Source: Polynucleobacter sp. AP-Sving-400A-A2
GTDB taxonomy: Bacteria > Pseudomonadota > Gammaproteobacteria > Burkholderiales > Burkholderiaceae
Direction of reading: 5' to 3'
Length of the DNA stretch: 64,000 nucleotides
NCBI RefSeq assembly: GCF_018688155.1
Contig: NZ_CP061312.1
Location: forward strand, 310,001 to 374,000
Position 1 is the first letter of the stretch, and every line of letters starts with the position of its first letter. Both the position numbers and the translations under genes were made by a program. The notes under the pieces are model-generated. The model was given only the letters and a program-made list of their open reading frames with translations. It did not search any database and was not told where the DNA came from. Of the stretch, positions 8,352 through 17,714 are shown piece after piece.

Positions 8352-8723
8352 TTAAAACTGAACTTCTCTGTAGTGTCGATACAGATTCGCAATCGATGCG
8401 AAGCCTAGAACCACGATCAGAACAGCAAAAAGGTATTCAATCGTCAGGTATGTAAATACACCTGTTTGAATGGCTATTGCAGCTGCAATAAAGGCTGAAA
8501 TCGCTCCGAAGACTACGAGTTTGAAGTTAGGAATAAAAGCGCCAAGCGTAATGGCCACAAATAACAAAATCAGATCTGAAACCAATTGATCTGCAGTCTG
8601 AAAAATTTGATTGGTGAGCTCAGGGTTGGTCATCTTTCCTAAGACTGCCAACATCAAAATGCTGGCAAGTACCGCAAAGTTCAGTTTCGCTTTATTGAAA
8701 AGAGTTTTAAATTGATCATTCAC
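8352..8723 (-). CDS. Hypothetical membrane protein
   Basis: A 123-residue protein with four hydrophobic stretches (about residues 14-30, 48-68, 70-90 and 93-112), so probably a small polytopic inner-membrane protein. No family recognised. It is the second of two small membrane-protein genes, 27 bp downstream of the other, probably co-transcribed. It sits in the accessory patch next to the toxin-antitoxin pair. Confidence 0.6.
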   Translation of the reverse strand: MNDQFKTLFNKAKLNFAVLASILMLAVLGKMTNPELTNQIFQTADQLVSDLILLFVAITLGAFIPNFKLVVFGAISAFIAAAIAIQTGVFTYLTIEYLFAVLIVVLGFASIANLYRHYREVQF

Positions 8724-8750
8724 GGTAGGCAGTCTTTGTTGGTGAGATAT

Positions 8751-8978
8751 TTAGGAGTTAGCACTACCGCTAAACACAAGGCTGATACCAATCCACAAAA
8801 GAATAAAAGCAACCAAGATCGTGAGGCCGAGCTTCTTGAGAAAGTATTCAAGAGTATCCATATACGCTTCATCATTACGACCAAAGTATTGATCAAAGCG
8901 TTTCCATACCAGGCGACCTATCACCAGTGGAAATATCATGGCAACAATGCCGAAAATAATAGTGAGCGTGTTATCCAT
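8751..8978 (-). CDS. Hypothetical small membrane protein
   Basis: A 75-residue protein with two hydrophobic segments (about residues 4-22 and 50-70) separated by a charged, Tyr-rich loop (WKRFDQYFGRNDEAYMDTLEYFLKK). No family recognised. It starts 27 bp after the upstream amidohydrolase promoter region ends and precedes another small membrane-protein gene, so the two may act together. Confidence 0.55.
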   Translation of the reverse strand: MDNTLTIIFGIVAMIFPLVIGRLVWKRFDQYFGRNDEAYMDTLEYFLKKLGLTILVAFILLWIGISLVFSGSANS

Positions 8979-9005
8979 GGGGCTTGTATTCTTCCTTGCT
9001 GATGT

Positions 9006-9914
9006 CTATTGGGTGCCGATGAAGGCTGGATAGTCATATAGCATACAGGGATTGTCCGAGAGAATCGCTTTTCTGAGGCTTGGATCTACTGCCCAAGACC
9101 CGAATAGATCACAGAGATCGGCATCATGCGGCATTTGTTTTTTGACCATGACATGGGGCCAATCACTACCCCAGATTAATCGCTTGCTGTTGGCCTGAAT
9201 TACCTCATCATTCAATGCTCGCATATCTGAATAGGGAAAGTCCCCATCACAAATACGGTAGGGGCCAGTCATTTTGACCCAAGCCTTTTGCTCTCGTAGT
9301 AGTTCTAGTAAGCCTTGAAAGCCGGCGTCATTTACACCATGTCTTGTGTGGGAATAGCCAAAGTGACCAAATACTAAATCCACCGGAAAGTTTGTAAATG
9401 TTTTGGCGAGATCGGGGTATTCATTGACGTGGGCGAGTAACTCTAAATGCCAACCAAAAGGTTTAATGCGCTTGGCGATTGCAGTTAATTCATTAATCGG
9501 TAAACCTTTTGATTTATCGGCAACATCCACTACATTGCAACGAATGCCACGAACACCAGCGTGATGCATGGACTCCAATTTTGCATCGGAGATTTTCGGA
9601 TCAATGACTGCAACCCCGCGAAATTTATTAGGGTTGCTGGTGAGCGCAGCGAGCATGGCCCGATTATCAGTGCCATATACGCTGGGCTGCACTAAGACCG
9701 CGCGATCAACACCCAGCATGTTTAATAAAGATTCATATTGGGTCAGTGTGGCATCGGGTGGTGTGTAGATGCGCTCATCAGCATAGGGAAACTTTAGAGC
9801 TGGCCCACAGATATGGGCATGACAATCTACCGCCCCAGGAGGAAATTGAATCTTGGGTGATCGAATTTCTGGATCTGGGGCTTGGCAGAGTGGTGCAGCG
9901 TGAATTGAGTTCAA
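9006..9914 (-). CDS. Amidohydrolase, LigI-like (2-pyrone-4,6-dicarboxylate lactonase family)
   Basis: A 302-residue TIM-barrel metal hydrolase of the amidohydrolase-2 superfamily. Seen motifs are VDCHAHICGP (metal-binding HxH near 30), HFGYSH near 185 and WGSDWPH near 250 with the conserved Asp. In the LigI subgroup these enzymes open the lactone ring of a pyrone dicarboxylate from protocatechuate or gallate cleavage. The gene follows a Bug/TctC receptor by 14 bp, consistent with a small uptake-plus-hydrolysis operon for an aromatic-derived acid. The exact substrate is not readable from sequence. Confidence 0.75.
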   Translation of the reverse strand: MNSIHAAPLCQAPDPEIRSPKIQFPPGAVDCHAHICGPALKFPYADERIYTPPDATLTQYESLLNMLGVDRAVLVQPSVYGTDNRAMLAALTSNPNKFRGVAVIDPKISDAKLESMHHAGVRGIRCNVVDVADKSKGLPINELTAIAKRIKPFGWHLELLAHVNEYPDLAKTFTNFPVDLVFGHFGYSHTRHGVNDAGFQGLLELLREQKAWVKMTGPYRICDGDFPYSDMRALNDEVIQANSKRLIWGSDWPHVMVKKQMPHDADLCDLFGSWAVDPSLRKAILSDNPCMLYDYPAFIGTQ

Positions 9915-9928
9915 TTTACTTTAGCTAG

Positions 9929-10936
9929 TTACTGGGGTTCAATGTTGGCATCTTTAGCAATCTTCTGATACTTCGCCATTTCTTCGCGAACAAACTTAGC
10001 AAACTCTTGCGGGCTCATTGGAGTTGCTTTGATGCCTTTGGCCTCATAAGCAGTTTTCACTTCGGGAGATTGCATTGCCAAATTGATATCTTGATTAATC
10101 TTTTTCACAATTGCTGCTGGTGTGCCAGCAGGTGCCCACACACCAAACCAAAGACCAATTTCAAAGTTGGAGTAACCCAACTCAGCAATGCTTGGGATAT
10201 CTGGTACGGCAGGATTGCGCACTTTGCTAGTAACTCCAAGCGCTCTTACTTTGCCACCTTTGAGTTGCCCGATAGCGGTATCGAGTGGAGCCATATAAAA
10301 AGCAGTACGTCCAGCCATCGTGTCTGAAATGGCTTCTGGAGATCCTTTGTAAGGAACGTGAATGAGCTTGATACCCATCATCTGATTAAAGTATTCGGCA
10401 GCAAGGTGGGTTGAGCTACCAACACCGGCAGATGCAAAAGTAATTTCACCAGGTTTGGATTTGGCTGCGATCACCAGATCTCTGATGGATTGGTATGGGC
10501 CTTCTGCAGACGTGATTAAGACGTAAGGAGTTTGTCCAAGGATATCGACATCAATCAGACTCTTCAGTGGGTCATAAGGCAGTTTTTTATAGATTGCAGG
10601 ATTGGCTGCGTATGAGGCTGATTGCACGAGAAGAGTGTAGCCATCTGGCTCGGAACCAACAACTGCACCGGTGCCGATTAAGCCACCAGCACCAGGACGA
10701 TTTTCAATAATGACTGATTGTTTCCAAGTCTCAGAAAGGTTTTTGGCAACAATACGGCCGGCAATATCAGCACCAGAACCAGCAGTCAGGGGCACAATCA
10801 TCTTTACCGTACGATTGGGGTAGCTTTGCGCGCTGACGGCCGTTGAAATCAGGTTCAGGCTCAAGCCCAGACCAATAAATAAGCTCAACAATAAGTTGCG
10901 CTTAAGCAAGTGAGGGGATTGCAATGTCTTTCGCAT
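9929..10936 (-). CDS. Bug/TctC-family periplasmic tricarboxylate-type receptor
   Basis: An extracytoplasmic solute-binding protein of the Bug family, abundant in Burkholderiales. The first of two tandem ATGs is too close to the SD (GGAG, 2-3 nt), so I chose the second at 10934-10936 (335 aa). It has a basic N-terminus, a hydrophobic signal core and cleavage near AVSAQ|SYP, followed by the family signatures NRTVKMIVPLTAGSGADIAGR and ENRPGAGGLIGTGAV. No TctA/TctB membrane subunits are adjacent; orphan receptors are normal for this family. It is co-transcribed with the LigI-like hydrolase. Confidence 0.88.
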   Translation of the reverse strand: MRKTLQSPHLLKRNLLLSLFIGLGLSLNLISTAVSAQSYPNRTVKMIVPLTAGSGADIAGRIVAKNLSETWKQSVIIENRPGAGGLIGTGAVVGSEPDGYTLLVQSASYAANPAIYKKLPYDPLKSLIDVDILGQTPYVLITSAEGPYQSIRDLVIAAKSKPGEITFASAGVGSSTHLAAEYFNQMMGIKLIHVPYKGSPEAISDTMAGRTAFYMAPLDTAIGQLKGGKVRALGVTSKVRNPAVPDIPSIAELGYSNFEIGLWFGVWAPAGTPAAIVKKINQDINLAMQSPEVKTAYEAKGIKATPMSPQEFAKFVREEMAKYQKIAKDANIEPQ

Positions 10937-11053
10937 CATGTCTCCTTAGTATTTTTATAGTTTCATTGGATAATCTACCATGCTCCTTTCAAGATCTCCA
11001 TGATCAAGATGGGAAATATAAAAATTGCTACACCAGCTAGAAAGCAGGGACAA

Positions 11054-11869
11054 ATGAGCCAAAAACTAGAAAAACAGATCATCAAGGTCAACGGGGTCGA
11101 TATCGCCTATCGTTTTGATGGTCCTAGTGATGGCCATGTGGTGATGATGGCGAATAGCCTCATGTCAGATTGCAGTATGTGGGATTGGAATGTACCTGCA
11201 TTAAGCGATCGTTATCGAGTCCTCCGTTTTGATAAGCGAGGGCATGGCGATTCTGAAACAACACCAGCACCCTACAGCATTCCCCAATTGGCGGATGACG
11301 CGGTTGCCCTACTCGATGCCTTAAAGATTGATAAAGTGCATTTCATTGGACTGTCGATGGGTGGCATGATTGGTCAGCAACTAGGCGCTCGTTTTCCGGA
11401 GCGTGTTTATTCTCTATCCCTCTGCGACACAGCAAGTGAAATGCCGCCACGCAGTTTGTGGGAGGAGCGTTTTGAGCTTGCGCGCAAAGAAGGTATTGCC
11501 GGCTTAGTAGACGGCACCATTAAGCGCTGGTTTACGGCTCCATTTATTGCCCGCGCTCCTCAAGATATCGCCAAAGTGCGTGAGATGATTTTGGGTACCG
11601 GGGTTGAGGGTTATCTAGGTTGCGCAAGTGCAGTAAGAGATATGGCGCAAACTACGATGCTCTTAAAAATTAAGACCCCCACACTAATTCTGACAGGGCG
11701 TCAGGATCCAGCCTGTACCGTGGATCAAGCCATTGTGCTCAATCGCATGATTGATGGCTCAAAGTTAGTCATATTGGAAGATGCTGCACACCTGTCCAAC
11801 ATCGAGCAACCAGCAGAATTTAATCGCACTGTCCGTGACTTTATTGATACAGTGGACAACACTTTGTAG
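11054..11869 (+). CDS. Alpha/beta hydrolase, 3-oxoadipate enol-lactonase-like
   Basis: A 271-residue alpha/beta hydrolase resembling PcaD, which hydrolyses 3-oxoadipate enol-lactone in the beta-ketoadipate pathway. The nucleophile elbow is GLSMGG (near residue 98), the acid lies in LTGRQDPACT (near 215) and the catalytic His in EDAAHLSNIEQP (near 245). I chose the ATG at 11054 because it has AGGGA eight bases upstream; an in-frame ATG at 11000 lacks an SD. No other pca genes are nearby, so a related ester or lactone substrate is possible. Confidence 0.75.
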   Translation: MSQKLEKQIIKVNGVDIAYRFDGPSDGHVVMMANSLMSDCSMWDWNVPALSDRYRVLRFDKRGHGDSETTPAPYSIPQLADDAVALLDALKIDKVHFIGLSMGGMIGQQLGARFPERVYSLSLCDTASEMPPRSLWEERFELARKEGIAGLVDGTIKRWFTAPFIARAPQDIAKVREMILGTGVEGYLGCASAVRDMAQTTMLLKIKTPTLILTGRQDPACTVDQAIVLNRMIDGSKLVILEDAAHLSNIEQPAEFNRTVRDFIDTVDNTL

Positions 11870-11894
11870 AAATGTATTTAAAAATTAAAGCGCC

Positions 11895-12080
11895 ATGTCA
11901 ATGAAAAAAACGGATCTCTATAAAAACCTCGCCCTGGCAACTGCACAGCGTATGAAAAATGCTGCTAAGACGCCAAAGCCGGGTACGGCAGAGGGTATTG
12001 CTAAAACCAAAAAAGAGCTTGCCAGTAGCAATCCCATGCTCGCCTCTTTAATGGGTAAGACTAAGACAAAGTCAAAATAG
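11895..12080 (+). CDS. Small basic hypothetical protein
   Basis: A 61-residue lysine- and alanine-rich protein ending KTKTKSK, with no cysteines and no membrane segment. It follows the lactonase-like gene by 25 bp on the same strand. The composition suggests a nucleic-acid or ribosome-associated peptide, but nothing identifies it. An ATG two codons inside is an alternative start. Confidence 0.5.
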   Translation: MSMKKTDLYKNLALATAQRMKNAAKTPKPGTAEGIAKTKKELASSNPMLASLMGKTKTKSK

Positions 12081-12089
12081 ATCGCTACA

Positions 12090-13166
12090 TTGCAATCTAA
12101 AAATCATTACCTACTAGTTGATTTTTTAAAAACTTTCGCAGCTTTTGCGATTGTTCTTCACCATTTTTCAAATTATGGTCAATTGGCAGAGGATGCTCAA
12201 AACTTTTTGCCAACAATAATGGCCTGGCTGTTTGAATATGGTCGTTTTGCTGTGCAGATCTTTTTGGTGTTGGGTGGTTATTTGGCGGCTAAGTCACTCA
12301 CGCGTGCAAAAGATTTAAAAAATCCACACATTCTCCTCAGGACGATTTTCAATCGTTATATACGATTATTTACTCCTTATTTAGTTGCGTTAATTATTAC
12401 TATTACTTGCGCATGGCTTGCACGTTTTTGGGTTCAAGATGAATTTGTTGGAGAGTCAGAAACCTTAGGGCAATTTCTAGCGCATTTATTTTTCCTTCAG
12501 GGCATTTTAGGTTTAGATTCAATTTCTGCTGGCATATGGTATGTGGGAATAGATTGGCAGCTATATGCTATCTTGGCGATCCTCTTAGGCATGTTTCCTG
12601 CCTTTAGATCCGCAATCTGGATTTTGGCTGTGGTCTGCGTTTTATCTTTGTTGTACTTCAATAGACATGGTGAATATGAAAATTATTTTATTTACTTCAT
12701 GGGTCCTTATGGTTTGGGCGTACTAGCACAGCTTTGCAAAAACTATCCCGATCGATTGATTAATCGCCTTGCCAGCATACTAATGATAGTAATTGGGGTT
12801 GCTATTGTTATTGGCAGTTTCCAGCAGATTTGGTTTCGTAATCTTCTGGCTTATGTTGTGGCGATTACGCTAGTCTTTTGGGGTGATTGGGCATATCTTG
12901 ATCGATGGCGTGAAAAGAAAAATTCACGAATGCACAAGTTGGTGAATGCCATCTTATGGAGCAGCAGAAGGTCGTACTGCGTTTTTTTAATACACTTCTG
13001 TTTTATTTTGCTGGCTAATACGATTTATATCAGCTGGGGCATGAGTCAGCACCATGATGGCGCAATGGCGATCGCCCTGATGTTTTTTTCTATTGTGGCA
13101 AGTTGGCAGGCTGCTAATTATCTCTATCGATGGGTGGAACTACCATCTAGGAGAATTAAATTCTAA
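12090..13166 (+). CDS. Acyltransferase family 3 membrane protein (OafA-like)
   Basis: A 358-residue polytopic inner-membrane protein of the acyltransferase-3 family, which transfers acetyl or other acyl groups to surface glycans or lipids. Visible features are the N-terminal FLKTFAAFAIVLHHFSNYG with the conserved catalytic-type His, the FAVQIFLVLGGYLAA segment, a basic loop with RYIRLFTPYL, and about ten hydrophobic segments. No ATG lies at the N-terminus; TTG at 12090 is the likely start, only 9 bp after the preceding stop. The 3' end overlaps the convergent darP gene by 4 bp. Confidence 0.8.
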   Translation: MQSKNHYLLVDFLKTFAAFAIVLHHFSNYGQLAEDAQNFLPTIMAWLFEYGRFAVQIFLVLGGYLAAKSLTRAKDLKNPHILLRTIFNRYIRLFTPYLVALIITITCAWLARFWVQDEFVGESETLGQFLAHLFFLQGILGLDSISAGIWYVGIDWQLYAILAILLGMFPAFRSAIWILAVVCVLSLLYFNRHGEYENYFIYFMGPYGLGVLAQLCKNYPDRLINRLASILMIVIGVAIVIGSFQQIWFRNLLAYVVAITLVFWGDWAYLDRWREKKNSRMHKLVNAILWSSRRSYCVFLIHFCFILLANTIYISWGMSQHHDGAMAIALMFFSIVASWQAANYLYRWVELPSRRIKF

Positions 13167-13690
13167 AGTCCCATTTCTTTTAAGACGCGAAAGATTTCAC
13201 GATAAGCCTTAGGAGGTTTATTGCTTTCTTTTTCCTTGCGCGCATTACGAATGAGCGTGCGCATATTCTGGATGTCCATATCGGGATATTGCTCAATCAT
13301 CTTCGTAAAGGTTTCGTCATTTGCGATTAGGCGATCACGATAAGACTCTAGATGATGCAGCTTTGCAGTCTCTGCTTTGCTAACACCCTGAATTGCATCC
13401 AAGCGCTTTTGAATCGCATCGAGCTCTTCCGAATCCAAAAAGCGCATGAGCTTGCCAAGGTACTGCTTATGACGACGAATCGCCTCAAAACTCTTAATCT
13501 TGTTGGTTTCCGCAATGGAGGCTTTAATAGCCTCATCCATAGGTATGGTCTTTAAGGCATCACTGCTAAGCGCTGCTAGAACTTCAGCTAGCTTTTGGCG
13601 CTCAGTCATCAAGCGCTTTAGCTCGGATTTGCTGGGCCCATCATCAAGATCATCTTTTTTGGGGGTGCGGTTCTTTTCATTGACATGCAT
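13163..13690 (-). CDS. darP: DarP/YjgA ribosome-associated protein (DUF615)
   Basis: A 175-residue, highly charged protein of the YjgA family. The E. coli homologue (DarP) binds late 50S ribosomal precursors. Family pattern: PSKSELKRLMTERQKL near 20, IRRHKQYLGKLMRFLD near 77, and HLESYRDRLI near 112, all helical. A single-gene unit. Its end overlaps the acyltransferase gene tail to tail. Confidence 0.88.
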   Translation of the reverse strand: MHVNEKNRTPKKDDLDDGPSKSELKRLMTERQKLAEVLAALSSDALKTIPMDEAIKASIAETNKIKSFEAIRRHKQYLGKLMRFLDSEELDAIQKRLDAIQGVSKAETAKLHHLESYRDRLIANDETFTKMIEQYPDMDIQNMRTLIRNARKEKESNKPPKAYREIFRVLKEMGL

Positions 13691-13779
13691 GGTGGTATTT
13701 TAGACAGGTATTTACCGTTTCTAGCTGAATCGTCTAATTTCTTCTTATGGGGAGATTTGGTAAATAATGGAGTTTACAA

Positions 13780-15447
13780 ATGGGCGTCTATATAACTAAA
13801 GATATGAGCACAACAAGCCATCAAAATACCTACGACTACATCATCATCGGCGCTGGCAGCGCGGGTTGCATGTTGGCCAAGCGCCTGACTGAGAATCCCG
13901 CTAAACGGGTTCTTTTAATTGAGGCTGGTAAGAACGATAACTACATCTGGATACATATACCGGTTGGCTACCTATATTGCATCGATAACCCAAGAGCAGA
14001 TTGGCGTTTTAAGACTGCTGCCGAAAAAGGCCTAAACGGACGCTCACTCCTCTATCCACGTGGTCGTGTTTTGGGTGGCTGCTCATCTATCAACGGCATG
14101 ATCTACATGCGCGGACAAGAGGGTGACTACGCATCTTGGGTTAAAGCCACTGGTGATGACTCTTGGTCTTGGCAAAATGCATTGCGTCGATACAAATCAT
14201 TTGAGGATTATCACGGCTCCGCAAATCAGTGGCATGGCAAAGGCGGGGAGTGGACTGTATCTCAGCAGCGTTTGCGCTGGCCCATCATGGACGTCTTTAG
14301 AGAAGCTGCAGTACAAGCAGGCATACCAGTATCAGATGACTTTAACCAGGGCGATAATTTTGGGGTAGGTTACTTCGATGTCAGTCAGCGCAAAGGTTGG
14401 CGTCTCAATACCTCCAAAGCATTTTTGCGTGATGCTGCTAAGCGATCTAACCTCACTGTCCTTACTGAAGCGATGGTCAATAAATTATTGATTGATCCAA
14501 GCTCTAAAAATTGCTACGGCGTGCAATATATTCAGGATGGCAAAACAGTAGACGTTCATTGCAGCAATCAAAATCCTGATTCTCAAGGCGAGGTGATTTT
14601 GAGTGCAGGCGCCATTGGCAGCGTGCAAGTTCTAGAGCGCTCGGGTATTGGATCAGCTGCGCATCTAAATAAACTAGGCATTCCTGTCATTGCAGATTTA
14701 CCTGGCGTAGGTGAAAACTTACAAGACCACTTGCAGTTGCGCATGATCTACAAAGTCAATGGCATTAAGACCCTCAATACCAAAGCGAACTCTTTATTAG
14801 GCAAGCTCATGATTGGCATGGAGTACGTGTTGAAGCGCTCTGGCCCGATGTCGATGGCTCCATCTCAGTTGGGCGCATTTGCATACAGCTCACCTGAGCA
14901 GCCTTCAGCCAATTTGGAATATCACGTACAGCCACTATCACTAGAAAAGTTCGGCGAAGATTTACATTCCTTTAATGCAATTACTGCCAGCGTTTGTAAC
15001 TTGCGACCAAGCTCTCGCGGTACTGTACACATTAGCTCGATCGATCCAGAAGCGCCCCCAGTCATTGCGCCAAATTATTTATCTACCGACGTGGATCGCA
15101 AAGTAGCAGCAGACGCATTGCGTCTCACACGCAAGATTGTGGAGAGTCCTGCGCTCAAACCGTACACGCCAGATGAGTACAAGCCAGGCAAACAATATCA
15201 AAGCGATGAAGAACTGATTAAAGCTGCCGGTGACATTGGCACAACAATTTTTCATCCTGTAGGCACTTGCAAGATGGGGCGCGATGATGATCCGATGGCA
15301 GTGCTGGATTCGCAATTACGAGTTAGGGGCATTCATCATCTGAGGGTGGTTGATGCATCTGCAATGCCAACAATTACCTCTGGTAATACTGCGGCGCCCA
15401 CCATGATGATTGCGCAACGCGCTGCTGAACTGCTTACTGGTGAGTAG
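13780..15447 (+). CDS. GMC-family FAD-dependent alcohol/choline dehydrogenase
   Basis: A 555-residue glucose-methanol-choline oxidoreductase. The FAD-binding N-terminus is YDYIIIGAGSAGCMLAKRL, followed by the GMC signature PRGRVLGGCSSINGMIYMRG near 95. A second signature is GEVILSAGAIGSVQVLERSG near 268, and the C-terminal active-site region has HPVGTCKMG and NTAAPTMMIAQRAA. It resembles AlkJ/BetA-like alcohol dehydrogenases that feed electrons to the respiratory chain. The ATG at 13780 has TGGAG about eight bases upstream; an ATG at 13804 is the alternative. It overlaps the downstream exporter gene. Confidence 0.87.
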   Translation: MGVYITKDMSTTSHQNTYDYIIIGAGSAGCMLAKRLTENPAKRVLLIEAGKNDNYIWIHIPVGYLYCIDNPRADWRFKTAAEKGLNGRSLLYPRGRVLGGCSSINGMIYMRGQEGDYASWVKATGDDSWSWQNALRRYKSFEDYHGSANQWHGKGGEWTVSQQRLRWPIMDVFREAAVQAGIPVSDDFNQGDNFGVGYFDVSQRKGWRLNTSKAFLRDAAKRSNLTVLTEAMVNKLLIDPSSKNCYGVQYIQDGKTVDVHCSNQNPDSQGEVILSAGAIGSVQVLERSGIGSAAHLNKLGIPVIADLPGVGENLQDHLQLRMIYKVNGIKTLNTKANSLLGKLMIGMEYVLKRSGPMSMAPSQLGAFAYSSPEQPSANLEYHVQPLSLEKFGEDLHSFNAITASVCNLRPSSRGTVHISSIDPEAPPVIAPNYLSTDVDRKVAADALRLTRKIVESPALKPYTPDEYKPGKQYQSDEELIKAAGDIGTTIFHPVGTCKMGRDDDPMAVLDSQLRVRGIHHLRVVDASAMPTITSGNTAAPTMMIAQRAAELLTGE

Positions 15448-16369
15448 TTCAAAAACATTAGGAAGTACACAGTTACATCCCGGGCTCCCTGCGAGCCATC
15501 TATTGTTAGCGCTCGCCATCGTTGCCGTTTGGGGAACTAACTTTGTAGTGATCAAGATTTCTCTTGAGAGCTTTCCACCATTTTTATTCGCTGCCCTGCG
15601 ATATATTTTTGCTTTATTGCCAGTAGTATTTTTTATGCCTAAACCCAAGGTCTCTTGGACTAACCTGTGCATCTATGGTTTGGCAACTGGGGTAGGGCAG
15701 TTCGGCGTGATGTACTTCGCGATTGATGGGCTTATCTCCCCTGGGCTTGCATCATTGGTAATTCAGACGCAGGTATTTTTTACGATTGGCTTTGCGATGT
15801 TCTTCGCAAAAGAAAGTCTGAGGCTTTATCAGGCAGTGGCCGTAGCGGTAGCAATGACGGGTTTGGTCATCATTGCTCTGCACACCGATGCTATGACGAC
15901 TTTCCTGGGCCTGGCCTTAGTGGTGTTTGCCGGCCTCTCTTGGGGGGTTGCCAATACGGTGAGTCGCAGGGCTGGAGCCATCAATATGCTGTCCTATGTA
16001 GTTTGGGCAAGTGCGTTCTCGATACCCCCTTTACTCATCATTTCCCTTATCTTTGAGGGCGGTGCCACTCATTTATGGGGGGTCACTCTAGTGGCCCCCA
16101 TGGGTGCTTGGATTGGGGTGCTCTGGCAGGCATGGGCTAATACCCTGTTTGGCTATGCCGCCTGGGGTTGGCTGCTCTCAAAGCATCCAGCGGCCATAGT
16201 AGCCCCCGCCCCCTTGCTGGTACCCATCTTTGGGATGGGGGCGTCAGCTTTTTTCTTGGGCGAGGCCCTGCCAAGCTGGAAAATCATGGCTGCAGGCCTC
16301 GTAATAGCTGGTTTAGTGGTAAATCTTTTCTGGCCCGCATTGCGGGAGCGAAGTCGTCATTTTTTTTAA
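15440..16369 (+). CDS. eamA: EamA-type DMT-superfamily exporter
   Basis: A drug/metabolite transporter with ten hydrophobic segments in two EamA repeats. It closely resembles E. coli EamA (YdeD), an exporter of O-acetylserine and cysteine: AIVAVWGTNFVVIK in TM1, PGLASLVIQTQVFFTI near TM4 and GLSWGVANTVSRR in the second repeat. No ATG occurs before TM1. The GTG at 15440, overlapping the GMC stop by 8 bp (GTGAGTAG), is the most compact start (309 aa); TTG at 15410 is another. Export of a metabolite is inferred. Confidence 0.75.
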   Translation: MSSSKTLGSTQLHPGLPASHLLLALAIVAVWGTNFVVIKISLESFPPFLFAALRYIFALLPVVFFMPKPKVSWTNLCIYGLATGVGQFGVMYFAIDGLISPGLASLVIQTQVFFTIGFAMFFAKESLRLYQAVAVAVAMTGLVIIALHTDAMTTFLGLALVVFAGLSWGVANTVSRRAGAINMLSYVVWASAFSIPPLLIISLIFEGGATHLWGVTLVAPMGAWIGVLWQAWANTLFGYAAWGWLLSKHPAAIVAPAPLLVPIFGMGASAFFLGEALPSWKIMAAGLVIAGLVVNLFWPALRERSRHFF

Positions 16370-16433
16370 AACGGCTTTTATCACTAGGGGCTAATGTAAA
16401 ACCCTAATACAAACCCCTTTTTTTGCCTCTACA

Positions 16434-16462
16434 TTGACTGTAAGATGGCTATTCGTTTTAAG
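16434..16462 (+). promoter_or_regulatory. Possible sigma-70 promoter of the liv operon
   Basis: TTGACT (16434-16439), a 17 bp spacer, then TTTAAG (16457-16462), about 50 bp upstream of the livJ ATG. The -10 element is weak. Confidence 0.35.
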
Positions 16463-16514
16463 TTGTACCCAAAAAAGAACTTATTTAATTAGCATTTTTA
16501 GTCATGGAGACTTT

Positions 16515-17699
16515 ATGAATATTCGTCGTCACATTTTTGCAGTAGCTGCTACTGCCATGTTATCAACCGGAGCTTACGCTGCCGATATCAAAGTGGGTGT
16601 TATTGGCCCGTTCACTGGCGGCTCAGCTTCCATGGGCGTGAGTATGCGTGATGGCGTACGTTTGGCTACTAAAGAAATTAACGCTGCTGGCGGCATTGAC
16701 GGCAACAAGATTGTTTTAGTTGAGCGCGATGACGAAGCTAAAAACGAGCGTGGCGTACAAATCGCTCAAGAATTGATCAATAACGAAAAAGTAGCTGCTA
16801 CTTTGGGTTACATCAACACTGGTGTTGCCTTGGCATCACAGCGCTTCTTCCAAGAGGCGAAGATCCCAGTCATCAACAACGTTGCAACTGGTACTTTGAT
16901 TACTAAGCAATTTCCAAATGCCGCTGAGAACTATGTTTTCCGTACTTCTGCTGCTGACAACATCCAGGCTCCAATGATCGCTAAAGAAGCGGTTGAGAAG
17001 CGTGGCTTGAAGAAAGTAGCTATTTTGGCTGACTCTACTAACTACGGTCAGTTAGGCCGTGAAGACTTAGAGAAGGCGCTCAAGACTTATGGCGTAACTC
17101 CAGTTGCTACTGAAAAGTTCAACCTCGGTGACGTTGATATGACTTCACAATTGCTTAAGGCAAAAAATGCTGGCGCAGAAGTTATTTTGACTTACGCAAT
17201 CGGACCTGAGTTGGCACAAATTGCGAACGGTATGGCGAAATTGGGTTGGAAAAAGCCAATGATCGGTTCATGGACATTGTCTATGGCCAGCTTCATTGAT
17301 ACAGCCGGTAAGAACGGTAACGGCGCAACCATGCCAGAGACTTTCATTCAGAACCCCCCAACAACACCAAAGCGTAAAGCTTTCGTTGAGGCTTACCTGA
17401 AGGATTTCAAACCAAAGAACGGCATCATAGCTTCCCCAGTATCAGCAGCTCAAGGTTACGACTCTGTATACCTCTTGGCAGCTGCTATCAAGCAAGCTAA
17501 AGGTACAGAGGGACCAAAGATCTTGGCAGCATTGCAAGACCTGAAAACTCCTGTTGATGGCGTTGTAATGTCTTATAACAAGCCATTTTCCGCAGCTGAC
17601 CATGAGGCTATCAAAGCTAAAGACGTAGTAATGGGCATTGTTGAGGACGGTAAGGTTGAGTTCTTGAATGCTGAAGATGCAACAGCTAAGAAGAAGTAA
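16515..17699 (+). CDS. livJ: Branched-chain amino acid ABC transporter, periplasmic receptor
   Basis: A 394-residue type I periplasmic-binding protein of the LivJ/LivK family. The ATG at 16515 has GGAGA upstream and starts a signal peptide cut near GAYAA|DIKVG; longer in-frame starts would bury it. Family motifs are KVGVIGPFTGGSA and LATKEINAAGG, and residues such as YINTGVALA line the binding cleft. It heads a complete liv operon. Codon use is uniform (many GCT, GGC and AAG codons), as expected of a highly expressed receptor. The ligand may be leucine/valine, an amide or urea-like compound; sequence alone does not decide. Confidence 0.87.
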   Translation: MNIRRHIFAVAATAMLSTGAYAADIKVGVIGPFTGGSASMGVSMRDGVRLATKEINAAGGIDGNKIVLVERDDEAKNERGVQIAQELINNEKVAATLGYINTGVALASQRFFQEAKIPVINNVATGTLITKQFPNAAENYVFRTSAADNIQAPMIAKEAVEKRGLKKVAILADSTNYGQLGREDLEKALKTYGVTPVATEKFNLGDVDMTSQLLKAKNAGAEVILTYAIGPELAQIANGMAKLGWKKPMIGSWTLSMASFIDTAGKNGNGATMPETFIQNPPTTPKRKAFVEAYLKDFKPKNGIIASPVSAAQGYDSVYLLAAAIKQAKGTEGPKILAALQDLKTPVDGVVMSYNKPFSAADHEAIKAKDVVMGIVEDGKVEFLNAEDATAKKK

Positions 17700-17714
17700 T
17701 ACTTCTTAGAGTGG

